A DNA stretch of 64,000 bases from Parasponia andersonii (Eukaryota; Streptophyta; Magnoliopsida; Rosales; Cannabaceae), in NCBI GenBank assembly GCA_002914805.1, contig JXTB01000543.1, positions 72,600-136,599 of the forward strand, written 5' to 3'. The translations under genes and the position numbers were made by a program. Below are positions 23,461-35,300 of the stretch, piece after piece (position 1 is the stretch's first letter; the number at the start of each line of letters is the position of its first letter). A model generated the notes under the pieces. The model saw only the letters and a list, made by a program, of their open reading frames with translations, did not search any database and was not told the origin of the DNA.

Positions 23461-24159
23461 TTAAGTTGAGTAGTTTTCTATTTTTTTATTTATTTTTTAT
23501 TTTTATGTATATTTTTAGGTTAAACTATCAAAAACATATGAGTTTAAGATAGTGGATAATGATTGTAAGACTTTCATTATTGAGCTAGAGAAAAAGACTT
23601 GTCTCAATCAATTTATTTGCACACATAGGATAGCTGCATGTGGTGTTCGAAACATATTTGTGTATATTTATTTCCTTATACTACAAGAAAAAGGCATTAT
23701 AAGTGGCATATATAAGAGTTATGGCATTATAAGTGGCATATATAAGAGTTATGTATCCTATTAGTTCCCCATCTGGTTTGGCATTCTTTGATAATATTTA
23801 AAAATTATATAGTCGAACTACAAATGGTGATCGAAATTCTTAGAAAGCCAAAGAAGAATAGTATTTCATCAACTAATGAGGATTCGGTGAAGCAAAAATA
23901 TTCACACCATGAGTAACCGCAACACAACAAGCAAATTTGCCATAATCTGGTTCCCTCCGTAGCAAGATTAATGATCTAAAAACTGTTCTACAAGAAGACG
24001 ACAAGAGTGTAAGTATTAAGACATATTGACATACCGTAAGAAAATTAGATGAGACTTTCTTTAAGTATTTTGAAGTAATTTTTCTTTTATTTCTTAATTT
24101 TTCAACTAATATATTATAAAAGATGATATTCAATTTTAGGAAAGAGTTTCTTTTAGTTA

Positions 24160-24300
24160 AGTCAAAAATTTTTGATGATAAGTTAAGATACTCTTGACTC
24201 AGAAGTCAAAACATTTTTGACACTCGATCAAGAAGCGCTTGACTTAATAGTGAAAAAGTATTTGATAATTGAGTCAAGAATCTCTTGACCTGATGTGAGC
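24160..24300. repeat. TTGAC/GTCAA array D (left arm)
   Basis: Units such as AGTCAAAAATTTTTGA, CTCTTGACTCAGAAGTCAA and GAGTCAAGAATCTCTTGACC lie between the transposase tail and the palindrome axis. Confidence 0.65.
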
Positions 24301-24429
24301 AACTTTTTCACTAGGCGTCATAGAGCTCTTGCTTAAGTATTTTGAAAAATATTCTACAAAGTACTTATCCTTATTTATTTATTTGATATGAAATTTGGTC
24401 ACTATTTTATCCATATTATGTTGTTATCT

Positions 24430-24690
24430 TGATGTATTTGGTCAAAAACAATTTGATATGAAGTCAAAAATAATTTGACCTGAAGTGAAAAGTAATTATA
24501 ATTTGACACAAGTCAAAATTATTTTGACCTGCAGTAAAAAATAATTTGACCTAAAGGAATTTTTATTGAATTTGACTTAAAATTCTATTCAAAATTTTGA
24601 CATAACTTTAGGTCACATTATCATTATTCTTCACTTCCGATCAAATTTTTTTGCACCTTTGGTCAAATTATTCTTGATTTCATATTAAAT
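24430..24690. repeat. Central TTGAC/GTCAA array at the palindrome axis
   Basis: Units of the form AAGTCAAAAATAATTTGACC repeat here with a different spacer (AAATAATT). The array spans the axis of the two MULE arms, so it forms the loop of any hairpin. Confidence 0.65.
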
Positions 24691-24839
24691 TGTTTTCTTT
24701 TACCAAACACTCTAAGCTAATAGCACAATACACATAAATGATAATTAAGTTTTACATAAAATAAATAAATAATGATATATATATTTTAGAATATTTTCAA
24801 AATACTTAAGTAAGAGCTTTATGACGCTTAGTGAAAGAG

Positions 24840-24990
24840 TTGTTGAGCTCAGTTAGAAGATTCTTGACTTAATTGTCTAATACTTTTTCACCATTAAATC
24901 AAACACTTCTTGACCAAGTATCAAAATAATTTTACCTTTGAGTTAAGAGTATCTTGACATGTCGTTAACAAGTTTTTAACCTTAACCAAA
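24840..24990. repeat. TTGAC/GTCAA array D' (right arm)
   Basis: Inverted counterpart of array D with ATTCTTGACTTAATTG, CTTCTTGACC and TATCTTGAC units. Confidence 0.6.
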
Positions 24991-25624
24991 ACTCTTTTAA
25001 AAGAGAATATTCTCGTCAACAAGTTTTTGACCTTAACTAAAAACATAAGTTATAATATCAAAAATAAAGAAAAAATTACTTTACAATACTTAAGGAATGT
25101 CTCATTTAACCCTCTTGTAGTATGTTTTAATACTTTTACTCTTGTTGTTTCTTGTAGAACAATTCTTAAATTAATTAATTATGCTATAAAGGGGAATCAG
25201 ATTAAGGCATGCCCTGATTTCCTACAACATGTATATATTTGCTTCACCGAATTCTCACTAGTTGACAAAATCCGATTCTTATTTGGCATACCAGAAATTT
25301 TGGTCACCATTAGTGGTTCAACTATGCAATTTTTAATATCACCAGGGAATACCATACCAAATGGGGAACTAATAGGATGCACAACTCTTGTATATGCCAC
25401 TTGTAATATCTCCTTCTAGTATGGGGAATAATCCTTAAATACCACATGCAGTACCCCAGATAAATTGATTGAATTTAAATTCACAACATTGATAAGTTTT
25501 TTTCTCTAGGTCAATGATGAAAGTCTTCTAATCATTATCCACTACCTTGAACTTATAAATATTTGATGGTTTAACCTAAAAATATAAGTAAAAATAAATA
25601 AAATATAAAACTATTCATCATAAC

Positions 25625-25740
25625 TTCTCGACTACCTATGATCAAGAGTATTTTCTTCACCTTATATCAAGAATCTCTTGACCACAAGTCAATATATTCC
25701 TGATCATAGGTCAATATAATCTTATCCTTCAGTTAGAAAG
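25625..25740. repeat. TTGAC/GTCAA array C' (right arm)
   Basis: Inverted counterpart of array C (TCAAGAATCTCTTGACC, AGGTCAATATAATC). Confidence 0.55.
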
Positions 25741-26914
25741 TATTGTTTTCTATATATGAAAAATATAATTATAATAATTGACGTTGAGTTGTTAAATATG
25801 TATCTCATACATCGTTTTGATTTTTCAGCAAAAATTTCTCATGTTGCGGCAATAACCTCCCTTCTATTATAAAATCATTCTTGCATTTTTTCTTTAAACA
25901 GCTCATATAACTTCTTGATGTAATAGTCCCTCATTCTTTTGTCCATAGAATACATGGACTCATCATTGTTGGAAGTCATCATTGGGTACCACTTATTATT
26001 GAAATGACAACGTATCTAATTCTTATTTTCTACCTTATTTAGGTACGTGCAGATATCGATGTCTTTGTTGTCAAGAAAATTCATATAGATTGACCGCTTC
26101 TTATAAGTGCATCCCTCAACAACTTTGACAAACTTTAAATGCACAACTATAGATGTATGTGGGAAATTCTTTATCATATTGTGCAACGAATTTATTAGGT
26201 AATAAATATGGTCAGTATTTAGATATATTTCTGTGACTGTATTAATTATGCCATTATCTTTACATAAGATTATTGCCAACTCATCTTTATCTCAATTGCT
26301 TCCTTCAATTTGGTGAAAAAAAAATGCCATGAACCACTATACTTAGAGTCAACAATTGCAAAAATAAAAAGGAATATTTGTTCATTCGCATCTATTGTAT
26401 AGGTAGTCAATAGTGTCCCACGAAAATTCACATTTAAGAAAGTTTTATTAGTAACTATCACTAGCTAAAAATGTGGCCATCCTTGAATAAAAGCTACTAA
26501 TGACATGAAGAAATACCTAAATATGTTATTCTCATCGGTTTCTAGAGTTATAATAGAATCGAGGTTAGAGCACTCTAATATGTAAGCAAAAAAGGACAAT
26601 AATAGATAAGCGTCTTCATTAGAACTATTGAAAGAAAGAAATGCATTTTTTTCAACTTCTAAGCTTTTTTGTAACTCATGTGGATACCATGGTTCCTTTA
26701 CATTGCAGCTTTAATATCATTAGGCCTGCAAGTCATTTTACTAGGGTCAATAAATTGATCTTTCATTATTTCTCCAACTAAATAATATAGTTATTTGATG
26801 ACAGTAATACTTTTTTGCATCGCTCAAAATCGTATCTGCATTTCATTGCAAAAAAAAAAAAAAAGAATACTGACTTAAATTTTTACTACTAGTGGTAAAA
26901 TACATTATATCTAA

Positions 26915-27130
26915 AGGATAATAACCTCTTGACCATAAGTCAAGAATATGTCAAGCACAAATCATGCACTTCATAGTAACAAGATAAGAAGTTCCGGACT
27001 AATGGTCAATAATGTATTCATCACAAGTCATGCAGGTATTGACCACAAATCACGAAATTCTTGACCATAAGTCAATAACTATATGACTAAAAGTCAATAA
27101 ATTTCTGACTATTGATCAAAAACTTCTTAA
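26915..27130. repeat. TTGAC/GTCAA array B' (right arm)
   Basis: Inverted counterpart of array B (CTCTTGACCATAAGTCAAG, ATTCTTGACCATAAGTCAA and similar), again between the zinc-binding and pre-catalytic blocks. Confidence 0.7.
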
Positions 27131-28129
27131 CCCATTATTTTTCTGAGTGTTAATCATATTCTAAATATTGCTTAAATAAATAATTTCCTACATTTTGATT
27201 TAGAACAAAATTATTGTCTTTAAATTTCGTGGCACGGACAATATACTTGCAATTATCATTCAAGCACATAGCTTGTAAAATATTCTTGTTCAAAGTTTAA
27301 ACCTTATATTTAAAATGATTGATTACCACAATTTTGTATAGACATCTTTACAATGCCTTCTTACTCACATACATTCCACTAATTCTTAATATAGCAAGTG
27401 AAACTTTAGTAAGCATATCCAATTCATTTGAAGGAATGAGAATCACTGAATTCGTTGCACAGTTGGTTGTACCATGAGAAGTAAACCCTCGGTTACTTAA
27501 GTTAACTCCTTGTATAGCTTGCTATATTATTGACTCCAACATTGACTTTTTCGTCTACTGCATATGTGTCAAATTGAGAGAGGTCTCCCAAACCATCACC
27601 TCCACTACTATCAACAATAAACAATATCATAGGATTCTTAAGTCTTGCCATATCAAATTGCCCGTGATTTAGATCTTCATGTGTTGGCATCTCAAAATAG
27701 TTAAAAAATGAATCTGGAGGTCAGAAACGAATTTGATGAGAAAGGACTCTATAGTTGTTGGTTGTCATAAATGTATCTTTATTTAATATGGTTATGGGCT
27801 TCCCAATTATATCAACACAAAGAAGAAGTTTTATCTTGTCAAATTTATTTTTCTTTAGCTTATGACAGAGCAATCATTCACAATCTTTACAGTCGAGGTT
27901 CCTAAGTTAAATATATACTTAATCTGTAATGTATGACTTTAAGATTTGAACTTAAGTGTCTCATATAATATCTTTAATAAACGAACATATAATGAGCCAC
28001 TAGGAACCAAAATACCCATGCTTTCACAACTAGTGTTAATGTAAATTTTGTCCTAATGACCATTGTACTTCATGAAAATAATAGTATCTGCCATCTCTAT
28101 GAAAAATATAAATTTAAAAAATTATTTGG

Positions 28130-28385
28130 TCAAGATTACAATTACCTCATTGGTGACTATAATATTTGATCTATTGATCAAAATATTTTGAAAACATGAC
28201 AATATTAAATTTATCTCTAAGATCAGTTTAATATTGACATTGAGTCAATATGATATTGACCTACTTGTAGTCAATTTGTTTTGATCTTAGGTCAATATTA
28301 ATTTGATATCAATAGGTTAATATAATATTGACTTAAGAAAGGTCAAGAAGATATTGACCTAAGTCAAGAATAATTTGACTTGCAA
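28130..28385. repeat. TTGAC/GTCAA array A' (right arm)
   Basis: Inverted counterpart of array A, with ATATTGACCTAC, GGTCAATATTAATTTG and AAGATATTGACC units; denser than the left copy. Confidence 0.65.
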
Positions 28386-28779
28386 AATGATAACGAGATT
28401 TAAAAGATCATTAAGAAGATGATTATACCAAAAAAAAATATGAAATTTTCAGTATAATAATACCCAGATCAGTATTATGTCCTTCAAATATAAGTCACTC
28501 ATTATTATTTATGATAATCATTCATTCAAAGAAATACATAAGTCACTCATTATCATCTACAATAATCATTCATGAAAAGAAATTCATAACTTACCCTCAA
28601 ATTATCAAACTCCATAAGAATACCCAATTTCCAGCTGCCTTTTTGTTATAAAATAGCAAGATTCGACCAAGAATGACTATGAAAAAAATACATAAAATAG
28701 AGTAAGAAGAGAAAGGCTATGAAGAAATACAGTTGAAACATAGCAAGAAAAGAAAGAGTTTCATCTGAAATAGAGCAAG

Positions 28780-28783
<4 letters not shown>

Positions 28784-28816
<33 letters not shown>
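28784..28816. repeat. (AG)n microsatellite
   Basis: About 16 AG units near the outer end of the right MULE arm; the mirror position in the left arm (about 20380-20395) carries a shorter CT run. Confidence 0.85.
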
Positions 28817-28820
<4 letters not shown>

Positions 28821-29030
28821 TAGAAGAAGAAAAGAAAGAATAGAACGGAAAATGAAATGAGAGAGAAAGAAGAATTTTATGCTTCTCACCTACCATTGAC
28901 TTTTTAACAAGGGTAGATTCAGAATGTGATTCATTTCTCTCTCTATCTAGTCCTCACAAAGTTCAAATCTTTGGCCTAACATTGTCACTATATTGAACAT
29001 ATACATAAATGTCTAAAAGGGTTAACATGC

Positions 29031-32000
29031 TCTTATTGGTATCCTTTCCTCTAAATAGTTGGATTGTATTTAAATGCTATATTATTTTATACGATAAAGT
29101 ATTACAAAAACTGAAAAAAAAATACCGTCCTGCACTTTTTTTTTTAAAGAAATCTAAATTTATTTAGAAAATTACAACTTTTTGCACTTATTTAAAAAAA
29201 TGGCACTAATAACACTCGAAGTAATAAATATGACCTATTCAAAATCTAAATTTGTCGAAAATATTTGATGTAATTAGTAATGTTATTTAACATAATTAGT
29301 CCGAAATTTTTCTAATGAATTGGGTCATCAGAGATTTTCTCAAATTTTGGCATCCTAAATCTATACTTTTCTAAGAACTCTCTATATTTACAATAATTTG
29401 AGTAGAAAGTACTTTCAGAAATAGAGTTTGATTTCTTTCTCTTATATGTTGAAAAGCTATAATCTTGACTAGTAATTTTCTCTGAGATGAGCGAGCATGA
29501 TTGATTCAAGTATTATTTCGTATCCTTGGGCAGATGATAATTGTTGATAGAACATTCTTGAAAATGTGTTATTCAATGTGCGTGCGATAGACAGAAACGA
29601 GTGGTGTAACCCGCGTATTTACTACGAGATAAGCGTGATATATTTATTAATAGTATAGAAAATTATATATAATATATTTATTATATTATTTACAACATAT
29701 AATACATTTTTACAATAGTATGATACTTGTATAAAATATTATACAATATTGTTCGAAATATTATGATAGATTGTTGTATTAAAGTAGTCTATATGTTATA
29801 ACAATATATGACATAAAGTAAAAGAGCAAACACACAAATATTTACAGTACATGAATAGAACATCTAATACACATTAATGAGTACCAAAACAAAATATAGT
29901 TATTGCTCACATAAATCAGAAAAAACATAACATAATAAAGTACGGTAGAGAGTAATAATACATGAGAGAATTCACACAGAAGTTCTTTGGCCTAACTATA
30001 AGCAGTAACAGATTTTATGAGAGACAAATGATAAAATAAGAGCACAATAAATATGGTCAAGGAGGCTCAAGAGCAAACTCAGTGAATACCAAGTGGCAAA
30101 GACAGTTGTATTAAGGAAAACAAGTAAGTAACAGCACAATAAATACAGTAAAGGAAGTGAAGAGCAGAATTAAGGAAGTTAAGAACAAAGTCAGTAAATT
30201 ATATGTGAAGAAGAAGGTAGAAGCAAATAGGGTGTAAAAGACATAATAAGCAGAATAAATATTTATAGGCAAGCTTCAGTAAAAATAATTAACAGATGGC
30301 AACATATAAGTAGAGGACATCAGATAAATAAATACATTAAATAAAAGAAAAACAAAAAGAAAAATATAGAAACTTACTCAACAAATCGATCTGTATTTAA
30401 AGAAATGAGAATCCTTGATATTTTTTCCTTCCTCTTAAATTGCTTTTTTTTTTCTTTTTCCTTTTAATTTTTTCCTCCTTTTTTTCTGACCGAAATAGTA
30501 CAAAAATATCACAACAACATTCAATTAGTTTGGATAAACATGACTAAATTCATAAATATAATTAGACAGCTAATTTACTAAAAAAACAGATATCATGATG
30601 AGCACAAAGAAAAAAAATCAACAAAAGACTATAGATATTGAAGGAGAAGAATCATAATTTTATTGTACTGATTTTTTTTCTCTCTCATTTTTTTAAACAA
30701 AAATAATACCGTCTAAATGTCAGATTATCCAATGAATTGCCAGATCTTAAATAAGAAATTTAATATAAATGCATAAGTCATCAAATAGCAAACCACAACC
30801 CGTAATTAACACTGAAAAATCTCAAGCAGATGACATATATGGCATTAAAAAAAAAATACACAAAACAGCAAAAATACTTTTCTGATTATTCTAGAGGTTC
30901 AAAGAGACAATCTTAAAGTAATTATAGTAAGAATAATTAATTGATAAAAAATTCAGCCTAAATTAGCAAAAATGGAAGCTCAATTACGAAACAACAAAAT
31001 CCAAAAGACTAAGATCCATCAACCATCAATTAAATACCTATACAAACAGGCCCAAATGCATGCAATCTTAACAACAAACACATTCAACTGTAATCAAAAG
31101 GAGAAAAAAAAACCACTAAGCACTCTGTTGGCAAACACAAACCTCAGCAACATAAACCAAAATAATCACCATAAAATAATACGTATGTGGAAAGATTAAA
31201 TACCCGAACAAAGAGCCATATCGCCGCACCAAAACTAAATCTGCACCAAACCAAAATCTCAATCGTAATGAAGGAACCACAGACTTAAATTGATGGAGCA
31301 TAGATTCAACCAACAAAAGCACCAAAAAATCCGAGAAGAGAATATCAAAAGGAGGGAAAAAATTGACTAGACGAACAACCAATATCACCGGAAAATCACA
31401 CATACAAAGAATAAATCTAGCAATCAAAAATGATACCAAGAAGAGAATAGAATAAAAGGGGGAAAAAGGCTAAAACGGAGTAAGAAATCCAAAACCATGC
31501 CATCGGTGAAAAACTTTAAAATCCAAGAAAAAATCTAGCTCAAAAAAGCACAAACTCAATCGAATTCAAAGATAAAGAGAGAGAAACAGATCAACAAAAG
31601 AGAAAGGAAGAAACAAATCTTACAAAACATAACCCTAGCGGAGGAAGAAAGAGAAGGAAGACGGAGGAAACAAAGAAACAGAGAGTAGGATGAAAAGAAG
31701 AGAGAGAAAGGAGAAGAAAGAGACGAAGAGTCACTATACTACAACTAGGGTATAATGAAATGCCAAAAGATCCACAGAGCCTAAATTCTCAGCGTGCACA
31801 CTAAAGGACAAAAACGTAAAAAAATGCCACTAAGAAGTTAAAAAAAATTGTTACTATTTTTTGGACAGTAAAAGCTGAGTAGGTGAAGGGTGGAAAACTC
31901 TTTCACTTTAGATATATATAATAATGAGAAAATATTTCCTCTAGTGATCAAGATGCAAAATAATTTCTTGATTAGTAATCATAATTTGAATGATTCTGTA

Positions 32001-32371
32001 TTTATTATTTCTAGATATAAAAATTGTTGAAATTAGTTCACTTTTTGTTTTAGAATTAAAATTCTGTCATAAATTCATTTATTCAAATTCAAATAAAAAT
32101 CAAATAGTGATATAAATAAAAATTGCTCTCAAGACGTTTGGTAAGTTGTACCAGGTATAAGAACCCCAATTTCAGCAACGACATAAAAAAAAAAAAAAGA
32201 AAAAAAGTATAAGAACCCCCTTAAAACCCCTGACCATAAAAAGCTCTTTGGCGTCTATACAGTGTACACTCCCTTTTAACATTATAATTTTTAAATACGA
32301 AAACCCAAAGACCCCTTTTGTCTGAAAACCCAAAAGCCCACCAAAAAAAAAAAAAAAAGGCCTTAAAGACC
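29031..32371. other. Intergenic, no gene called
   Basis: AT-rich with a two-copy tandem repeat of about 91 bp (AGCACAATAAATA(T/C).GT(C/A)AA..., starting at 30041 and 30132). Read on the - strand, 31750-31430 resembles a pyrimidine-rich plant leader (CT-rich, CTAGGGTTATG, TTTTGTAAGATTTG donor-like), but no recognisable protein follows. Confidence 0.5.
29410..29600 (+). pseudogene. Possible small MULE transposase fragment
   Basis: Just outside the palindrome a + strand frame gives FKYYFVSLGQMIIVDRTFLK, resembling the entry to the MULE DDE domain (..FKYFF..L...VIVVDGTFLK). It is under 100 bp with stops either side and no further homology. It could be residue of a different MULE or chance. Confidence 0.3.
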
Positions 32372-35300
32372 ATGGCTACAGCTTCACCTCCACCACCATC
32401 AATGGTGGTCAAGAATCGCTTTTTACGGTTCCTTATATGGCAGTCAGTTTCCTCTGCCCTAATCTTCTTCTTCTTCAGATTCTTCATACACCAAGTATCT
32501 TCATCCGCCATTACTGCTCCCACTGGTGGTTCCAGACCCAGATTCTCACTCCCTTTCCTCCCATCATTCAGTACACTTTTTACATTCTTGACCTTCAATC
32601 TAGCCCAGCTTCTTTTCTCAGCTTCTCTCTCATTCGTCTCCTCTCCCCAATTCCACCGCCCGGCCTACCCTCTTCAGCTCGCGCTTGGGTTTTTCCGGCT
32701 TCTCCTGGTTTCCGGCGGCTTCGATGAGTCCCGGTCTGCCGATTTTCGGCTCCGGGCCAAGGTTTCGCTTCGTTTCGTGCTGTTTGCGGTGGCGGCGGCG
32801 GTGTCGGGGCTCGTGGCGGTTGCTTCGGTTTGCTGGGTGAACTCGTTGGCTGGGTTGGATGATGGGGTTGGGTTGATTGGGAGAGTGGGGTTTAGGGGTT
32901 TTTTGATGGGTTTGCTTTATGGATTGCATTATGTTTATAAGCGCCGATGGGTCTTGGAGTTCCCCATTATTCAGGTCAGTCTTCTTCTAGTATATATTGT
33001 ATTCCCTTTACTTGTTTAAATTCTGTTTGGTAGCTAGGAAACTGAAGTTGAAAATGATGGTGGTGTAAAATGTGTACACTGAACAATTGATAAACTGGTT
33101 ATGATGTTTCTCGATCTTTTTGAACGAGGGAAGAAACATTTGGGTTGAATAGCATAGAGACCTTTAGTAGCATTAAATACTGACATGACATGTAGGAGCT
33201 TAACTTAATTAGAAAAAAACCACAAGTTCTTGAACATTTAATATTACACTTTATATATATAGGCCAAAGATGTCACACTAGTTTGGTGTTTTCAAATGTA
33301 TGCTAAGGAAAAAGGATCTTTTTTCAGAGTCTAAATGTTTTCTATCTGGGATTCATCTAGAGATTCTTGAAGATATAGCTAAATTATCTTATTGGCCATT
33401 GGTGAAATGTGATGAATGTCTATTTAATTGGGTCTTTTAGGTTTCCCTTCCTTTATTTAGAGGAGATGAAATGAGTCAATCTTAAATTAAGATCATATGC
33501 TGATTGGAAAATATCCACTATTCTCTTCTATTGCTCTGTTTGAAATATGTGTAGGTATTTCTTCATCTTACGTACACAGACTCGAGAGCTTGGAAGCTGG
33601 AGCAAGCGATTATTTTCAAATTTGCTTGCTGATAGTTTGTTTATATATGTTTTAACTTGAGTTCTCATTGTAATTATTAATTGCTTCTTTACTATTGTTA
33701 TTGCCTTTTCCTTGTCATCGATAGCCCCGATTCCTATGGCTGATATTTCTAACTGTTTGTATCAACAGCGCCCACCTTTCTTCAGCTTCAAGATGGGGCT
33801 CACTCCGGCTACTACTCGAGCTTTGAAGCTTTCAAGTGTTGCGTATCTATTATCTACTGCCCTGGCACTACTTCTGCCAGATCAATTCACTGGCCAGGTT
33901 TCGGTAGGGAAATTCATTTGTGAGCAATTAGTATTTTACCTGGGAAGTTTTGCAGTGTTTCTCAGCTGGGAGTTAAGTCATCAGTTACATCAGGTTAGTT
34001 CATCAAGCATACTTAATTTCTATTGCCCAATCCTTTATTGCTCTCTTTTCTTGATAGAAGATTTTTATAACATTCTTAAAGATATTTTTAACATAATAAA
34101 ACAGAAGTTAGATAAACTGTGGTGAATATCTGTTTGTTTGTTGCGTCCGTACTCTTCTTTAACTAAATCCATGCACGGGAGTTCCAAAAATTTTCTATAT
34201 GCTTTATTGTGTTTCTTTTTGTAGGATTTTGAGACTTTAGAGCCATGAAGAATGAGCATGAAAGCATAGTTGAATAAGGGGCTGATAAAGTTCTCTGCAC
34301 TACTTTATCGTCCAATATTTTGTGTGTGTGTGTGTTTCGGTGAGGTTCATAATTACGAATATTTGATCGAATTGAGTTCTGGGAAATTGTTTTTTCAAAG
34401 GGGCTGCTATCCTATTTTAAGTGATTTCTTAGTGTTTGTATTTAGTATCATAGTAAGGAGATTGCAGTATCTTTGCTCTCCTCGTAAATGTGCTGTTGAT
34501 TTTGTAGTTGTGAATGGTGATGTCAATATCCAGATGTGTCAATAGTTAATAACTTGTTCTGTTGAAATATTCTCTTAACAATTTATTTGGGCACTCATAT
34601 GCGCAAGGTGAAATGTTGGCTTTCTTTCAATTAAACAATGAAATACTGCTGCAAAGTTTTATCCATTGTAGTTTTAGGTTATATACTGAAAATAAAGTAA
34701 TGAGATTTGAGGTGCTCCAGGTTTCAGTAAGAGTTAGATGAAGAAGAGTTAAATGTGTTTGATATTTGTTTATGGACCCTGGGAGATACTTGATGGCTTC
34801 TGTTCATTTTTAAAACAAGATTTGTTTGCTTCAGTGACGTTGCATCAATGTGGTTAGATGTACATCTAGTATGGCCATATTTGTAGTTTTGTTGTGTTTT
34901 CTCTTATGGACATATGTGTAGGTTTGAATTCTTTACTTTTTTTGGCCAAAAGGAAATGAAATCTTCTCTTGATGGATATTGTATGGTGCTTTTGGCCATT
35001 GCAATGCATTTGGATTACTTGCAGCATTTTAGATCTCTCTTCTTCCTCTCTCCTTGCTTTGCTAGCAAGTTAAGGTTTTCTAAAGCCAAATTGTCTGGTG
35101 TATTAGGTGTTGCACACAAAGAGGTTCATGTTTGCACCACCAAAAGGATCAGCAGCAGCAGAAACCAATCCGAGTGAGCCTCTTCTTGCAGCACTGGAGG
35201 AGAGCAACCCGGGTTCTCTTCTTCAGTATCTTGCATATCTTGATCTGTGCATGTTTAGTGAGAATAATGTTGATATATGGCGGAGGGCTGCCTTTTTTGA

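Larger units (their letters stand above)
20968..23900 (+). pseudogene. MuDR/MURA-like transposase remnant, left arm
   Basis: The domains of plant MURA transposases appear in order but in broken frames. An N-terminal MuDR domain is at 20968-21261 (starts MVGTIIFVKY, with the ..LKPKSYTLQIKY.. block). The linker with YFDMPTYEDL is at about 21350-21484. A zinc-binding region with C-x-x-N-x-C-K spans about 21700-21900. The pre-catalytic block HRHQITIYLVGEMMKDQFID is at 22339-22400. The MULE DDE-domain start VIVVDETLLKANF is at about 22683-22720, giving the first catalytic Asp. A SWIM zinc finger (CLNQFICTHRIAACGVRNI) is at about 23600-23660. Several stops and frameshifts make it non-functional, and TTGAC-repeat arrays interrupt it between domains, as introns would. 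A 30-bp unit is tandemly duplicated in the SWIM tail (23693-23752). Confidence 0.85.
25197..28094 (-). pseudogene. MuDR/MURA-like transposase remnant, right arm
   Basis: Inverted counterpart of the left-arm copy, slightly better preserved. The N-terminal domain starts near 28094. MPTHEDLNHG is at 27690-27661. The DDE region VTNKTFLNVNFRGTLLT...DANEQIF...FAIVDS..GSWHFFF is at 26461-26270. The following block (INTVTEIY...NFPHTS.VV) is at 26279-26016, in a second frame. The tail with a zinc knuckle-like C-C-x4-G-H is at 25400-25197. Note that the catalytic-type VDGT is altered to VTNKT here. Frames are broken between domains. It reads toward the axis of the palindrome. Confidence 0.85.
20172..29030. 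mobile_element. 8.9-kb palindromic MULE: two MURA-type copies tail to tail
   Basis: The left arm (20172 to about 24560) is matched in inverted orientation by the right arm (about 24640 to 29030). Corresponding landmarks sum to about 49,060-49,200 all along, so the axis lies near 24,530-24,600. The outer 120 bp pair well: left CCTCTTTTAGGCATTTTTGT...AATATAGTG against the reverse complement of the right CCTTTTAGACATTTATGT...AATATAGTG. Each arm carries a CT/GA run near its outer end and a decayed MuDR-like transposase reading inward. Arms look roughly 80-85% alike by eye, so the duplication is old. I could not find a convincing 9-bp target duplication. Confidence 0.85.

Noticed and set aside
23681-23692. 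CTACAAGAAAAA resembling a CACTA terminal repeat
   Set aside because: It lies in the SWIM-domain tail of the MULE copy with no matching inverted end or target duplication; likely coincidence.
21970-28385. CRISPR-like spacing of short repeats
   Set aside because: The units are degenerate, palindromic and inside a plant MULE; there are no uniform repeats or unique spacers of constant length, and no cas genes.
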